DNA of 64,000 nt, from assembly GCA_002189035.1 (NCBI GenBank), contig NEEC01000012.1, positions 992,001 to 1,056,000 of the forward strand, in the 5' to 3' direction. Shown one piece after another: positions 32,039-43,989 of this stretch (positions within the stretch are counted from its first letter, which is position 1; each line of letters starts with the position of its first letter). The stretch comes from Utricularia gibba (taxonomy: Eukaryota > Streptophyta > Magnoliopsida > Lamiales > Lentibulariaceae). Position numbers and translations under genes: made by a program. The notes under the pieces are model-generated. The model had not been told where the DNA came from. It searched no databases and saw only the letters and a list, made by a program, of their open reading frames with translations.

Positions 32039-33646
32039 ATGGCGGCGGAGGAAGAGAAGAAGCTCCACGCCATCGTCATCGCACCTCCATACCAAGGCCA
32101 CATCAATCCCATGACCAATCTAGCACTCAAGTTCGCTTCCAATGGAATTGTAGTTACCTTTGTCCACTTTCATCATATTCACCACAAACTCTTAGCAAGT
32201 CACGGCGGGGCAGATGCCGATCCTTTCTCCCGCGCACGGGAATCTGGCCTCGATATTCGTTACGAAACGGTAAGTGATGGGTTTTCTTTGGAATTTGACA
32301 GGGAGGAGCATTTCGAGGAGTACATACGAGGGGTTATTGAACGAATCCCATGGATTATGGAGGCGTTGGTGAAGAGGAAGATGGCCGAATTCGATTCGGT
32401 TTCGAATTGGGTCAATTTTTTGGTCTACGATACTGTCCATTTTTGGATTCCAGACATCGCCCAGAAATACAAAATCGTCAACGTTTCGGTGTGGACTGAA
32501 CCAGCGCTCGTGTTTTACTTGATTTGCAATTTAAAGCTTCTTCGAGAAAACCACCATTTTCCTTGCAAAGGTACTTCACTTCTAAGCTTCTTTTGATCCA
32601 CTTTATGCGTCAATTTCATTTGTTTCGTTTTTTCTTCAAACTTTCTGACATTGTTGTTTATGTGAAATGTTTACAAGCAGAGGATGCTGATGAAGAGATA
32701 AGATATATCCCAGGAATCTCTTCGATCAATACGAGGGACTTGATGACATTTTTCAGAGAATCCCAGGCATCAGGAGTCATTGCGTTGCTTCTTTCACAAG
32801 CTTTTGAACAAGTGTACAAGGCTGATTTCATTCTACACAATACGGTGGAAGAGTTAGAATCCCAAGTTCTCTCAAAACTCAATGTGCGTCAGCTAAACTA
32901 CGCCATTGGCCCACTAAATTTCGTTGAGGATTTAGTTTCATCGGAACCAATTAAGAAAAGTCTGTGGCCGGAGTTCAACTGCAGCCTGTGGCTCAGCTCC
33001 AAGCAACCTGGCTCGGTTCTATACGTGTCGTTTGGAAGTTTCGTTCATTTGAGCAATGAGACTATTGATGAGATAGCTCACGGCCTTCTTCTCTCTCAAG
33101 TGAACTTTATTTGGGTTCTTAGGACAGGCATTTCCAAAGATAGGAGTACTCTCAATTTGCCTGTGGGAATGGAGAAGATGAATGACAAAGGGATGGTAAG
33201 TTGAGGATTTGGTTTTTGTCTAATCGTTGACCACAGAGTTGATAAGTCATATTTTTGATGAACAGGTGATCCCATGGTGTAATCAGATCGAGGTTCTTTC
33301 ACATCCTGCAGTGGGAGGATTCATGACACACAACGGATGGAATTCGACGATCGAGAGCATCTGGTTCGGGGTTCCAATGATCTGTTTCCCTTGCATGAGT
33401 GATCAAGTCACTAACAGGAAGCTGGTAGTTGAAGATTGGAGTATCGGGCTGGATCTCTGCGATGGCAAGTTTGTGGATAGAATGGAAGTTGCAGAGAAGA
33501 TCAAGAGGCTGTTTGCCAGCAACGAATTGAAGCAAAAGGCAAAAGATGTGAAAGAGATCGTGCGTGGTGCTTTTCAGGTCGGCGGTACTTCCCACCGGAA
33601 CTTCGACCAGTTTATGGACAAGTTGAAGCACAAATGTTCATCTTGA
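32039..33646 (+). CDS. UDP-glycosyltransferase, family 1, UGT86A-like (copy 1)
   Basis: Exons 32039-32570, 32681-33195, 33266-33646; all introns are GT...AG and phases fit; 475 aa, normal for plant UGTs. The enzyme should move a sugar from a UDP-sugar to a small acceptor in the cytosol. The N-terminus MAAEEEKKLHAIVIAPPYQG ends at the catalytic His (QGH, residue 21). The family signature box (PSPG, 44 residues) starts WCNQIEVLSHPAVGGF and ends FPCMSDQ; the last Gln favours UDP-glucose. In the box the usual THCGWNS is THNGWNS. The phrase AIGPLNFVED precedes the linker, and SVLYVSFGSF is present. The wording (WC-Q-EVLS-PAVGG, NRKLVV-DW-IG) is closest to UGT86A proteins; the substrate is unknown. 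Start: an in-frame ATG at 31970 would add 23 residues, but the MAAEEEKK start matches copy 2. Confidence 0.93.
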
Positions 33647-33902
33647 ATTTACACATGGGGATTGCTTATTTAATTGAATATCTGATCCTCTATGTTTTAA
33701 TGCTGTTAAATGTATTGGAATACTAGGAAATACACTTTGAATTTGCTTATTGGATTAATAGTATGATCCCCGGCCACAATTTGAATGCTTTTTGTCTTGA
33801 ATGAAATACATCATTTGTTGTGATGTGTGCTCTGCGGTCGGTCTTGAGTAGCTTCTTGGAACCGTACAACTCGACCAGCAATATAAACCACCGACAATAG
33901 CC

Positions 33903-35615
33903 CAAGATCATCTTGTGATGTTAAAATCATCTATAAATCCCTGTTTTAGGTGGGTGATTTTTCAGGTCAAAATGCATTATATTTTGAATTTTAATGTACA
34001 AGATGCATTAAATAAAAATGATATTGAAGCTATTTTGTGTAATGTGTCTATGATTGTTTATGATGTGAGACATTTAGCCCAAAAAAGGTTTAAGTGTTTG
34101 TGTGAGATAAATAATTTATCATTTCAAATGATGAAAAGAGATTTGCTAACTCGATAGAATCCTACCTTATGCTTTAATTTTTTCTTACTTATAAGGAAAT
34201 TGTTTCCTTGTCTTACTTATGCATATCCATCTGAATATTTCGATTGATGATCATATGTATGCCAAGTTTGACATTTTAGTTGAATTACCTTTTGTTTTTG
34301 CAAATATAATCACTTATTTAATTGTGTTTATTATCTTGCCACACATGTTATGTTGGTTGTCTTGGTTGAAATATTTTGATGTTGATGTGGTCTATGATAT
34401 TACAAAATCTATGGTCTAAAAGTTTATGAAATATTCAGAAACTATACCTATATTTTTTCGTGTAGCAAATATGTTTGATCTTAGAATGAAGACATTTAGT
34501 TTGCAAACCTGGATAAACCTATTTTATGATTGCTCTACATTTCTTAGTCTACCTAATATTTGGCCTCATGCAGAAGTCATGTATATTACTGCTTTAGATG
34601 CTTTATCATATATGTAGACTTGTATGAGAGTGAAGCAAATATGCAATTTGGAAGTGAGGAGTCAGCACAAAGGTATCTCATCTTGTATGGAGTATTATTA
34701 TTCTATTATTTAACATCCCTAGCACCATGAGATTGGCTAGTCAGGTGGACTTGCACAATTAATGTACAATTGTATGATCATTATTCTATTTGTTGTGGAC
34801 TAAAATCGGCATTTGGTCAATCAAATTTTTGGGTATGAATCTGAATTATGTATGTGTTTTAATTATTAAGATTTCATTTTCAGCTAATGTATAAAGCAGT
34901 AAAAGATGCCAAGGATATTTGCATGAAGACCATAAGAACGGAAAAACCACAAAACTGAAGCAAGTCATCGGAGAAATGACTTCACTAAGGTGGCAAAAAT
35001 GAGGGGTTACAAATAATGTGTAGAATGCAGAATACTTTTCTCCTCAAACGCTCCCTCATTTATAAAAAAAGCTCAGCCGACCAATTTCTATGGATGTTAG
35101 TTACTTTCTGCACTCAATGGATATGTCGGTCGCACTTGTGATCTTGCTAACATATAACCATTGTCTACTCATGATTTTTACAAGTCGGCTGTTTTTAAAT
35201 TTCTATTGAAATGAATGACAATTGTTCTTCTTTGGTTCCCACAAGCACGCACTTCTGCTATAGGTTGTCAGAGTGTGTTTCCTACTTCCAAATTGATTTC
35301 ATCCTATAAGAACTGATTTGATACTCTATTCTTTTGCTGATTTATGTTGCCTTCCTGTGACTTTTTCCATGTGGTATCTTTCCATCGCTATTATTAGATG
35401 GTATCTAAAAATAAATTAATGCCAATAGTAATATATAAATAATGTCCAAACAACAAGAGGTATTCAATTATGCAAATATATAATATGTGAATACATAATT
35501 ACCAATAAACCATAGAATTTTGTATAACAAAATTAATAAATATTTATTATTTTGATTTTATAAAAATATGTGAAAATTTTTTAGTTTAATTTTATTAAAA
35601 TATGCGTATGAAACA
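33903..35615. other. AT-rich stretch with unidentified ORF scraps
   Basis: Open pieces at 33915-34157, 34219-34419 and 34426-34617 (plus) are hydrophobic and lie close together in one direction, which might mark a decayed element gene. No motif recognised. The rest is AT-rich noncoding sequence. Confidence 0.35.
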
Positions 35616-37815
35616 TGATAAACGGAAATTTTAGCAATGTCATTGCAATAAAAGCAAATTTTCGTATAAAATAAATTTATAAGTCATAATCTACATGATA
35701 ATTGATTTTGTATCGTTTCAAAGCATGTTCTTCCACTGTTCTTGAATGTTGTTTTTACTTATATAAGACCCTACTTTCTCATTATTCTCAATTGATTTTG
35801 CGTCTTTCACACTACTTTGATCTTTTTAGAGAGAAAACGTATTTTGTAGATTTTTAGGGTACTTTTGGATCAATTTGAGAAGAAACAAGATCCACCAAAT
35901 TATAGACTTGATGGGCCACGAATCCCAACCCAAGACTCGGTCAAACGTTGAAGATTTGGTCCAAGATTCGTGGATACGATAGAGATGTGAATAAGATCTT
36001 CGAAGATTTAGATAAAAGATTTAGATAGAAGATCTTATCCAAACCCATCGAATAAGCTCAAACGAAGACTGGGATCTATTCTCTTATAAATACCCCACCC
36101 CTCAACCATTTGAAACGTCTTTGACTACTTTTACTTTGAATCTTTCCTATTTTCGTGTCTATTTTCATGTTTGAGTCGAGTCTGTGCGTGTAGGCACTTG
36201 CGGCTGAGTATCTGTGGTGATGCCTTGCTTGCGCAAGTCCTGCACGTGTGACTCTTTTACTATGTTTTCGACATTTAAATTGAGGTTTGATTCTTTTTTT
36301 CGCAACGTTTTCTTTACCAACGTGCTCTTTAGTACCATATAACCCTAAAGGAGTGTGAGAAAATCAAAAGTTGGCCTTAAGCACCTAAGAAGAATGGCTC
36401 AATCGAACATAGTTGGTAAGACATATTCTGTCTAATCTATCTGCGAAGTGTGAGATATTGGGGTTAGATTTTGGTGTGGGAAAAACATGGGTTATCACAA
36501 GAGGTGAAATGCCTCTGGTGGCGTTGTTGATTCCATAATCCCACAAAACAAGGAATGGTGCTATAAAGGTCACCGAGTAGCACCACTTTAGAATAACACC
36601 CCCAGAGCTTGTGCAAGCAGATCAGTCTTCAAGGTTCGCTCACACACATGGATGAGTTTTAAGTAGGTAGATCTTAAATCTAATGCCACTTTCCTTATTG
36701 TTTTCAAAACCAAATCTTTCTTTTGTTTTGAGTCTTTTTAAGTCTTTGTTTTGAAAAGAAAATTCCAATTACAATTCCCTGTGGATACGATCTTATTTTC
36801 TTACTTCGACGGTTTCTGTGTACTTGCAGAATCATCATCACTACACAAAATACAAATTTAGAAAACTTGTATAGTAGATGTCAGGGTCGATCATGAGGAG
36901 CTTGTTCTTGCTAAATGTTTCAGTAGATGCATAATTAAGGATAATAGTAGGTTTTTGTCTAAGGTCGGACTAGCAGTGGCAAGTAAGTTCAGTAAATGAA
37001 ATCATGTTTAAATGCAAAAGGTAACAAGTAATAGTTCTAACTCAGAATAATATGAAAATGTCATAAGAGTTTGCAAGTGATGTGGTGCTAAAATGTCTAA
37101 CTTAAATTACTATATTACCATACTCATAACTTTAAATAACCTAAGTCTACACAAGTCATTTGTCATATTTTCGGCTAAGCTAGTCCTCAATATCATCATC
37201 AACCTTACAATTAGGTCTACCCGCATGCAATGTGTATAAAACTAGGTCTATCCGGCTCTACTAGTTCTACCCTGAACTAACACCCACTGCGCCCATCTTG
37301 ATTTGTTGATCTACCATTAAACCAAGCTTCTTAGTCATGAAGTTACGTGTTCCCCTCGTTAAGTCTACCTATGAAATGATAGAAAAAAGAACTAAGAAAC
37401 AATGATAAATTTTACTAAGAATCCTAGACCCACACCACCATGCTTCACCTTAAGACATTCTTAGAGTTCTAATTACTCATACTTTGAAGGTAAAACATGA
37501 TAACCTTAACATAAAACAACGAAACTATCAAGAACATTATGAAAAAGTTGCGTGCAAAAACTGAAAACATCAACAAACTAAAATAAAACAGTAAGTCTTC
37601 TGGTTTCCGTTTGCTACTATTTCTTGGCCAGAACAGTAATGCTAAACTAGTTCTGATGCTGTTCTTGAGGGTGAAGTTCTTCTTCTCCTCTCCTGGTCGG
37701 TGTTCTTCGTGTTCGAGCTGTTTGTCGGTGGAGAAGTTCTTCTTCCCAACGTTGGAGGTTGGTGGAGTTGGAGGGAAAACCCTCGTGTGTATTCTAAAAA
37801 CTTCTTGTCTCATTT
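35616..37815 (-). repeat. Athila-type LTR, minus orientation, split by a solo LTR
   Basis: The reverse complement of 35616-35695 plus 36841-37810 matches 47740-48815 along its length (for example 'gtccgtttatca' end, 'ttgctttta.tgcaatgacattg', 'ggtgaagcatggtggtgtggg', 'ggtcggtgttcttcgtgttc' on the other strand). The element end is TGATAAACGG at 35616. Its start beyond about 37810 is not clear. An RT fragment of the same type and strand lies at 39326-39745. Confidence 0.78.
35696..36840 (+). mobile_element. Solo LTR with perfect CTACA target duplication
   Basis: It starts TGATAATTGATTTTG and ends AATCATCATCA, imperfect inverted ends with TG...CA. CTACA at 35691-35695 is repeated at 36841-36845, and the host LTR reads through when the insert is removed. 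1145 bp. A promoter-like CTTATAAATACCCC lies at about 36091, which sets the plus orientation. No coding region. Confidence 0.88.
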
Positions 37816-37924
37816 CATCACTCAAATGTGCATAAGTAGATTCCTCTTAAAAAGTGTTTTCGAAGATCACATGTTATAGAATTGATCCCTTCAAGGTCAC
37901 TAAAGATCACTGTTGCCAACCCAT

Positions 37925-37972
37925 TTTTTCTTCTTCTTTTTTTTTTCTTTTCGTTTCTTTTTTTTTTTGGTA
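37925..37972. repeat. T-rich low-complexity tract
   Basis: Runs of T broken by C and G over about 48 bases. Confidence 0.7.
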
Positions 37973-38244
37973 GTGGAGGGGTAGCTTGTTCCAAACTAAT
38001 CCGGGCATAATTTGATTGCCCCTTTTCTTCGACAGAGTGTTGACCAAGCACTTACACCTTATAACACCAGACTCCTTCATTCTCCTCTGGATTTGTCTAT
38101 CCTTGCTCACCCTTTCACTACTTATTGAGTTTGCATATATTCTTTTAATATGTGCTACTCTTTAGGACTTGGGTCTCAGGTTTTTTCTTTTTGTTTTTTT
38201 TCTTCGACACTTTATTCTCCTCTCTTCTTGTTTTCGTGGTTGGC

Positions 38245-39325
38245 TGTTGGTTTATGTATTCTAGAGACAATCAGCTCATTGGAAAATCTTATCTTTTGAT
38301 GTTTTCCTTGAATTGTGATCAAGTTTATATCATTAATAAAATCCTCTACTTGATCTATGTGCTATAGAAATTATGATGAGATCATAATGTGATATTCTTC
38401 AAGCATTTATGTTCAAGTTGAAAAACTCCCCGGCTAGAGTATTTGTGAAATAAGGATATCACAAATACGAATAAGCTCACACACATTGAGTTCCCTAAAT
38501 GACTCATCTTCGAGATTACTAGAACCTATATGTAGGTGTCTATTAGAGAATCGATTTACTAGATGACTCATCTTCGAGATGCTACTATGAGAAGCTAACC
38601 AAGTGTCAGTAGCAAGATCTAGAACATGACAACCGTGCAAGTAAGCTTAGACTTAAGGTCAACAAAGTTATCTTGCTCTTAAGCTCACATTTTCGCTCAT
38701 TACTAATGGGACTCTAACCATGGCTTGCCTAGTATGGATGAGTAGGGATGTGACTCCTTAAGATTGACGATAGTTGATTGATCAATAAAGGATTCATCAC
38801 TTATGTTAGCGATGAAATCATATCTCAAGTAATTGCATCAAAGTCTAATAGTAAGTCCTAGGCTCAGGGTAATGACACTCGAATTGTTTGAGTAGATCTT
38901 TGAGTGTTAGTGCTTGAATGCAATCATAAGTTCGATACATCAGAAAAGACACACACCCTTGTTCTGATATCGAATGAGATACAATTATGATGAAAGTTGT
39001 TCATTGCATGGTGGCTGGTCATGGAACGGCTGAATCTGTTCACCTTATTATTTTTACATCTTGAGGATCATAATATGTTGCTAGACATCACTCATGATCG
39101 ATAAAGATGGGTTTCATTAATTAAGAGTTAATTAATAAAGCCATTATTACGTCCTTGATTGAAGAAGCCTATAGGGTCATACACAATAGTGGAGTCACTC
39201 ATCGATATAAAATAGAATGACACAATTACATAAGATGTAATTGGTAAAGTGGATAAATTAAATAAAGAGTTATTTTGAGATTAATATTGATTAAACTCAA
39301 AATAAAAGATCTTATATAGATAAAC
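38245..39325 (+). mobile_element. Solo LTR family X, copy C, 3' truncated
   Basis: Starts TGTTGGTTTATGTATTCTAG and follows copy B (12198-13697) closely through 'aaaataaaagatctta.atagataa'. It lacks B's last 370 bp and runs directly into a minus-strand gypsy RT fragment at 39326, so a deletion joined the two. Confidence 0.8.
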
Positions 39326-39745
39326 CCTTCCCTAGTCCTGCCCTGAAATAGGAACCTGATTATATCTAGAATATCCATCTAAAGAACAATAAAACGATTT
39401 TCCATCTAATTTTTCCAACATCTGATCAATTAAAGGCAAAGGATCATGATCTTTCTTTGTCACTTCATTTAATTTTCGATGATCTATACAAAACCGTCAT
39501 CCATTTTGCACCCTTTGTGGAACAAGCTCGCCTCTCTCGTTCTCTACCACGGTCATCCCAATCTTCTTTGGCACAACGTGAATGGGGCTCAATATACTTC
39601 AAGAGAGTTAAATTCAATTGAGTGTTCCCCAATGCTTTCAACATTTTCTCCTTCTCGGTTTGCTCTTCTTTCAACTTCAGCCTTCCTAGAAAAGAAGGTT
39701 GGGTCACCTTCATCGTGACATGTTCTAGTAGTACCTCCACTTCTA
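39326..39745 (-). pseudogene. Athila-type gypsy reverse transcriptase, fragment
   Basis: The minus strand from about 39505 leftward reads FCIDHRKLNEVTKKDHDPLP, LIDQMLEKLDGKSFYCSLDG and YSRYNQVPISGQD. That is the region before the catalytic YADD box, which is missing because the piece ends at the LTR copy C junction. Upstream (39740-39510) the reading is broken (VVENERGEL-like part in another frame). It overlaps in content with the plus-strand fragment at 50614-50912. Confidence 0.8.
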
Positions 39746-40130
39746 CATTTTGTGGGTTTAAAAATATTCATGTTTGATGATGGGTGTAATTTATTTCAAT
39801 TTAACATGAAAAGATATTTCGTATGTAAGTATAAATATTGGGTAATTGATAATTTTATTTATAAAATAGGAAGGGCACGTTTGGTTGGTGGGTAATACCT
39901 AAATCTGGATTTAGTTTATTTAAGTGTAGACAAATAGGTTTTATAGATCTACAAAATTTTTCGTGTTTGGTTGATGGAGTTAATTTATTTGGTTTTAAGA
40001 TGAAAAGATGTTTGGTACGTGGGTATAAAATTAAATATATGATCAATGTTTACATGAAATTACCAATATACGCTTTCAAAGAAAAAACCACCCCTTTATA
40101 TAAGAATTAGTTTTCTCGCTCCCCCACCCT
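39746..40130. other. Noncoding stretch with a Harbinger-like end motif
   Basis: 'Gggcacgtttggttggtg' (about 39871) and 'cgtgtttggttgatgg' (about 39961) resemble PIF/Harbinger terminal motifs and lie left of a Harbinger ORF1 fragment. Suggestive only. Confidence 0.35.
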
Positions 40131-40156
40131 CCCCCCCCCCCCCCCCCCCCCCCCCC
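40131..40156. repeat. Run of 26 C
   Basis: An uninterrupted C run preceded by C-rich sequence from 40112. Such runs are rare in plants and prone to assembly error. Confidence 0.85.
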
Positions 40157-40269
40157 AACTCTATTTTTTAGTGTGTTCACTTGCTTGGACTCAAGAATTT
40201 GTTGATTTCAGAATCAATTCGTGGGTTTAAATGTTGTATGTTGTCGCTGGTTTTGCTTCTTCTTGCTTC

Positions 40270-40495
40270 ATTTCCTCTGATCTAGACCACAAGAAAAATG
40301 AATAGTGGAAGCTAGATGAGGAGGACTTGTTCCACACTATAAAGTAGATAGAGAAAGAAGGTTGGAAGATCGAGAATAGTTTTAATGGTAGGTATCACCG
40401 AGTGCTAGAGTCAAAGTTCTCGAAAGTCCACCTAGGAACTAACATCCACACATCCACACATATCCTCTAAGGTGTATACATGGAAAAAGGATTAT
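40270..40495 (+). pseudogene. PIF/Harbinger Myb/SANT-like ORF1, fragment
   Basis: Reads LDEEDLFHTIK, then EKEGWKIENSFNGRYHRVLE, SKFSKVHLGTN and HISSKVYTWKKDYYL. This is the family's first half (W-x-x-E...G...F..G....LE, HI-SKVK-WK). It is cut at 40500 by an LTR. A relative lies at 45800-46090. Confidence 0.65.
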
Positions 40496-40500
40496 TATCT

Positions 40501-41765
40501 TGTTGCATGTCGTTTTCCTCAACAAATTTTAAATATATAAAATGTAAAATACAAAAGAGCATAGTACAATTATCGATCTCAAGGAATTGAGTTTTGTAAA
40601 AAGTATTTTGTAAGAAACTTTTACAAAATGTCACAATTTCGCAAAAGGGGATTTTTAGTACATAAATAAAAGTTTCAACCTAATAATGAACCTTGACTAT
40701 GGGATGCAATTCCTAGGAATGAGATTCATCTCCTTCCTTTGTCTATCCTCACCTCGATTTTCACTAATTTCTTCTGAATAGCTGGTTATAGGAGCAAGGA
40801 ATAGCTTACTCTCCCTTACACTCATGTGATTCTCCTTTGGATGATTTAGGAAACAAAAGGATTGCCGTTGACTGCCTTCAAAACCAAATTGCGTGTGTGC
40901 GCCCAACCATTTCCAATGGCCAATGGCCAATGGCGAGCATGAGGCCACTACTCATCCATTTTCACGGTACCTTAGTCACAAAGAATTTGCTACTTCCCTC
41001 GAACCGGTTGGGTTGGAGTTGGTGCTCTTTGCCTTGCTCTTTATCAAAATTCACGAAGAGTGGCTTGCTCCTCATGGACTGAACAAGGAGTCATTACAAA
41101 AAGATTGTAACAAGACGCATGAAAGTATGCAAAATCCAGAATGAATTCAATGAAGAACCGATTGGAGTGCTCAAGATTTTGAAGGAAATTTCATCTTCTC
41201 CAAGAAATAAAAAGAGTTTAGCCCAAAAGAGCCATAAAAACAGAAACAAAAATGGAAGCTAAATGCTCTTCCTCCTTAGAGGAAAGGAAGCACCCAAAAG
41301 TTCTAATTCTAGAAAGAAAATATTAAAAGTCCAAAAGTCCAAAAGTCCTCGAAATAAGTGTTCCAAGTTGATTTTATATTACTCCCCACGTGCATTAACT
41401 CCTTCTAGCCCCTTCCCATCATTCCTTCTGTCTTGCATGCACCACCAGCTTTCCTTTGCATGCAAGTTAGCGCCCAATCATATCTGGAGACTCTGACATG
41501 TCATAAGTTAGGGGCCTTGACCAGTATTAGTCTTCTACCCACAATTGTTCCATGTCGCGTGCAAGGCACAAAAAGTCAGAGTCTGACCTCCTACAACACT
41601 CCACGATTGCCTTCTGACATATCTCGGTCAAAGTGCACAAACAAAAACAAGGAAAATATATACAAAATAGAAAAAGAATAATTTTCTAATAAAATCAAAT
41701 ACTTAACAATAAGACTCCTAATTTGGGTGACTTAATACTAGATTAACACCAAATAATACTTAGCA
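40501..41765 (+). repeat. LTR family Y, copy D
   Basis: Starts TGTTGCATGTCG and ends TACTTAGCA. It shares with copy E (53951-54485) the blocks 'aattatcgatctcaagg', 'acaaaatgtcac', 'ataggagcaaggaatag' and 'ctcctaatttggg'. Copy D keeps a 700-bp middle that E has lost. No matching target duplication (TATCT against AGGCC), so it is not a clean insertion. No coding region. Confidence 0.72.
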
Positions 41766-43829
41766 AGGCCGGTCATTAGTTTCAATGAGTTAACCAATAC
41801 TGTAGATACTGAGAGGAGGCCAAAAAGGAGATCGAACAAGTACTTATCTGTTATAGTCAGCAGTGTTATACTCGGTACTCATTTTATGCTTATGTCAACA
41901 TGTACCGAGGTTGCGCGTACTAGGATATAAAGTGTGGGCTAATTAGACGAAGTGACAACAAATGTTTGGAAATGATCAAGCTATCGAAGATAATATTGTG
42001 AGCTTTGTAGACGTGACCAAGAATAGAAAATTTGTCAAAGAGTTTGGTGAGCTTTGTAGACGTGACCAAGAATATGAGCTTTTCCTACCTTGACACATCT
42101 TATGACCCATCTGGTTTTGGTGTTGATTGTATTAATGTCACCCATAGAGTAGGGACTTCAAATCACACAATAGCATAGTTTCCTTGCGGTGTTTTGGGTG
42201 ACGCGCATGGGGGTTGAGGGGAAGCAATGATTCTATGCAATTCTTTGTCTAAATGGAGGAGCTTAATATGCAGACATGTAAGGAGTTACATTGCTTGGGG
42301 TCAACAATGGTGCAACAAGCTTGAGACTTGGTAGAGAACTAGCATATGGCTGGGAAGATCCTCATTGGTATGTCGTAGCAACTGTCTATGATTTAAGTGA
42401 CTATGAAAGAGAACCTATTGTGCATAGCCTAGCCTTTGACCTTACACCTTGAAATAGTTGTGTGGTTTTTATCTTGTGTTGGAGTTCAGGAATGGCTGTA
42501 TGTCTATCTTTTGTTACATCTATCCACTTGTTAGTTTATACACTGAATATTTTAGCTTTTAAGACAATGTGTATGGTATTGCACATGAAAGTTGGGGCTG
42601 AAGATGAAAACATGTAGCTTCTATATGCAACAACAGATTAAAATTGGGAAGGTTTTATATAGGGATGAACATTGTATTATCGGATAAGTAGTGTTCCAAA
42701 AGCACGTTGTTAGGAATGAGAGCACCGCATTGGCATTAACTATTGTGATGTCATCTACAAAAGCACTACATATGGGCATACTCTATGCAATGCTAAGTTG
42801 TGGCATTGGATCGAAAGATACTAGATAGTTGTTTGGAGTAATGAAAAAGTTATACGATGGTTTAAGCAATATCCATGCAAATTAAGACAACATCGTCTAT
42901 CAGGTAATAACCTTGTAGTTCTTCCACAACAGCTGCTCCTCATTCATCGAACGTTGACCTACCCATCGGCAATCGATGAATGTGAGAACCTCCATCTACT
43001 CAATGAGCTTTTCTAGAAATGCTCTAATATCACCCCCCCCCCCCCCCCGAACTAGAGAAAATTCATTGACTGAGGTGTGTAGGTGGTTGAGCACATGATG
43101 ATCTTGGACTGTCTAATGAAAGTATACAATCTCCAAACATGTGATGGAGTGGTGCAAGGAGTGTTGAGACACTCATTGAGTTGGCAAGTGACTTGTATGG
43201 TGTATCATCGATGTGTAGAGTATTTGCCCTTGAACTCTGTGTTGGGACCACTGTTGCAACTCAACATCTTCAGCTTAATAGTGCTTCTCTTGTTGTCATG
43301 CACGGGATAACTAGTGTCATATGTCTTGGATCCATGCCATTGGAAGACAAGCTTGCCAGTGGCCTTTGGTCAAAATCACCACTAGATGACGTCATACAAC
43401 TATTTTGTGAAAGATGTTACTCATAAAATGGAACAATAGCATCATGCATCCTCACCACATAATCATTGTATGAACTTATCGGGCTCTTGAAGACCAGATC
43501 GTAACATGAAAGTGTTTCATGCAACACTGTATCAACTCTTGTGCTCTTGGTGGGATATACAATACAACAACAAGACAATTGAAACATGAAAAAGAAATTG
43601 ATATCAAATTCAAAAACTTCATTCTACTCTTACAAAAGGTGGCAAGATGTGTTTAAGTGACTTCACTCTACTAGAGAACAAATTTAAAAACTTCTTCACT
43701 GCAGGCTTTGGCAAAACCTCCAAATCTAAAACAAGTAGAGAAAAATAGTATGTCATCTCACCCCCATAGATTAATTATAAATAAGCACATGCATGTGATT
43801 ATGTGATGACTCTCCAACATTCTACGAAA
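41766..43829. other. Stretch without a recognised gene; local 49-bp duplication and a C run
   Basis: The 28-base phrase starting GTGAGCTTTGTAGACGTGAC occurs at 41998-42025 and 42047-42074, a 49-bp tandem duplication. A run of 16 C lies at 43033-43048. Around 42300-42450 (plus) the reading LGRELAYGWEDPHWYVVATV looks protein-like, but no family was recognised. Confidence 0.4.
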
Positions 43830-43945
43830 CCATCATTCTTGTCGAACATTCTGGATTGTTTGGTAGGCACACCCATACAAAATTAGTCCATCAATCATCA
43901 TATGTGCTACTAACATCTTTAACAAGAATCACACCTAAGGGATGA
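43830..43945 (-). pseudogene. Fragment related to exon 1 of the MULE's FCP1-like gene
   Basis: The minus strand reads ILVKDVSSTYDD, a stop, then WTNFVWVCLPNNP. The MULE gene has IKLVKVLRSDYDSWWTSFVW in the same order. One stop replaces a Trp. It adjoins the dispersed repeat at 43990-44470. Confidence 0.5.
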
Positions 43946-43989
43946 AAAATTTTATAATGCAGTAGTGGCAAATCTAAGTGGAACCACCG

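Larger units (their letters stand above)
31482..33902. repeat. Segmental duplication, copy 1 (contains UGT copy 1)
   Basis: Starts at 'gtgcactagg' and aligns with 59858 onward; the similarity ends near 'ccaccgaca' past the gene (33886-33902 with 63860-63876). Copy 2 has about 1.56 kb more in the upstream region, with breakpoints near 31860 here and 60305/61865 there. Confidence 0.8.

Noticed and set aside
32192-33631. Several antisense ORFs over the UGT genes (for example 33631-33299)
   Set aside because: Shadows of well-supported exons; they repeat in copy 2 only because the DNA is duplicated.
40131-40156. C run as a telomere or satellite signal
   Set aside because: Pure homopolymer without the plant telomere unit or any periodicity.
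40893-41144. ORFs of about 80 aa in LTR family Y (also 57720-57974)
   Set aside because: They lie inside LTR copies, in different frames and orientation, with no shared protein.
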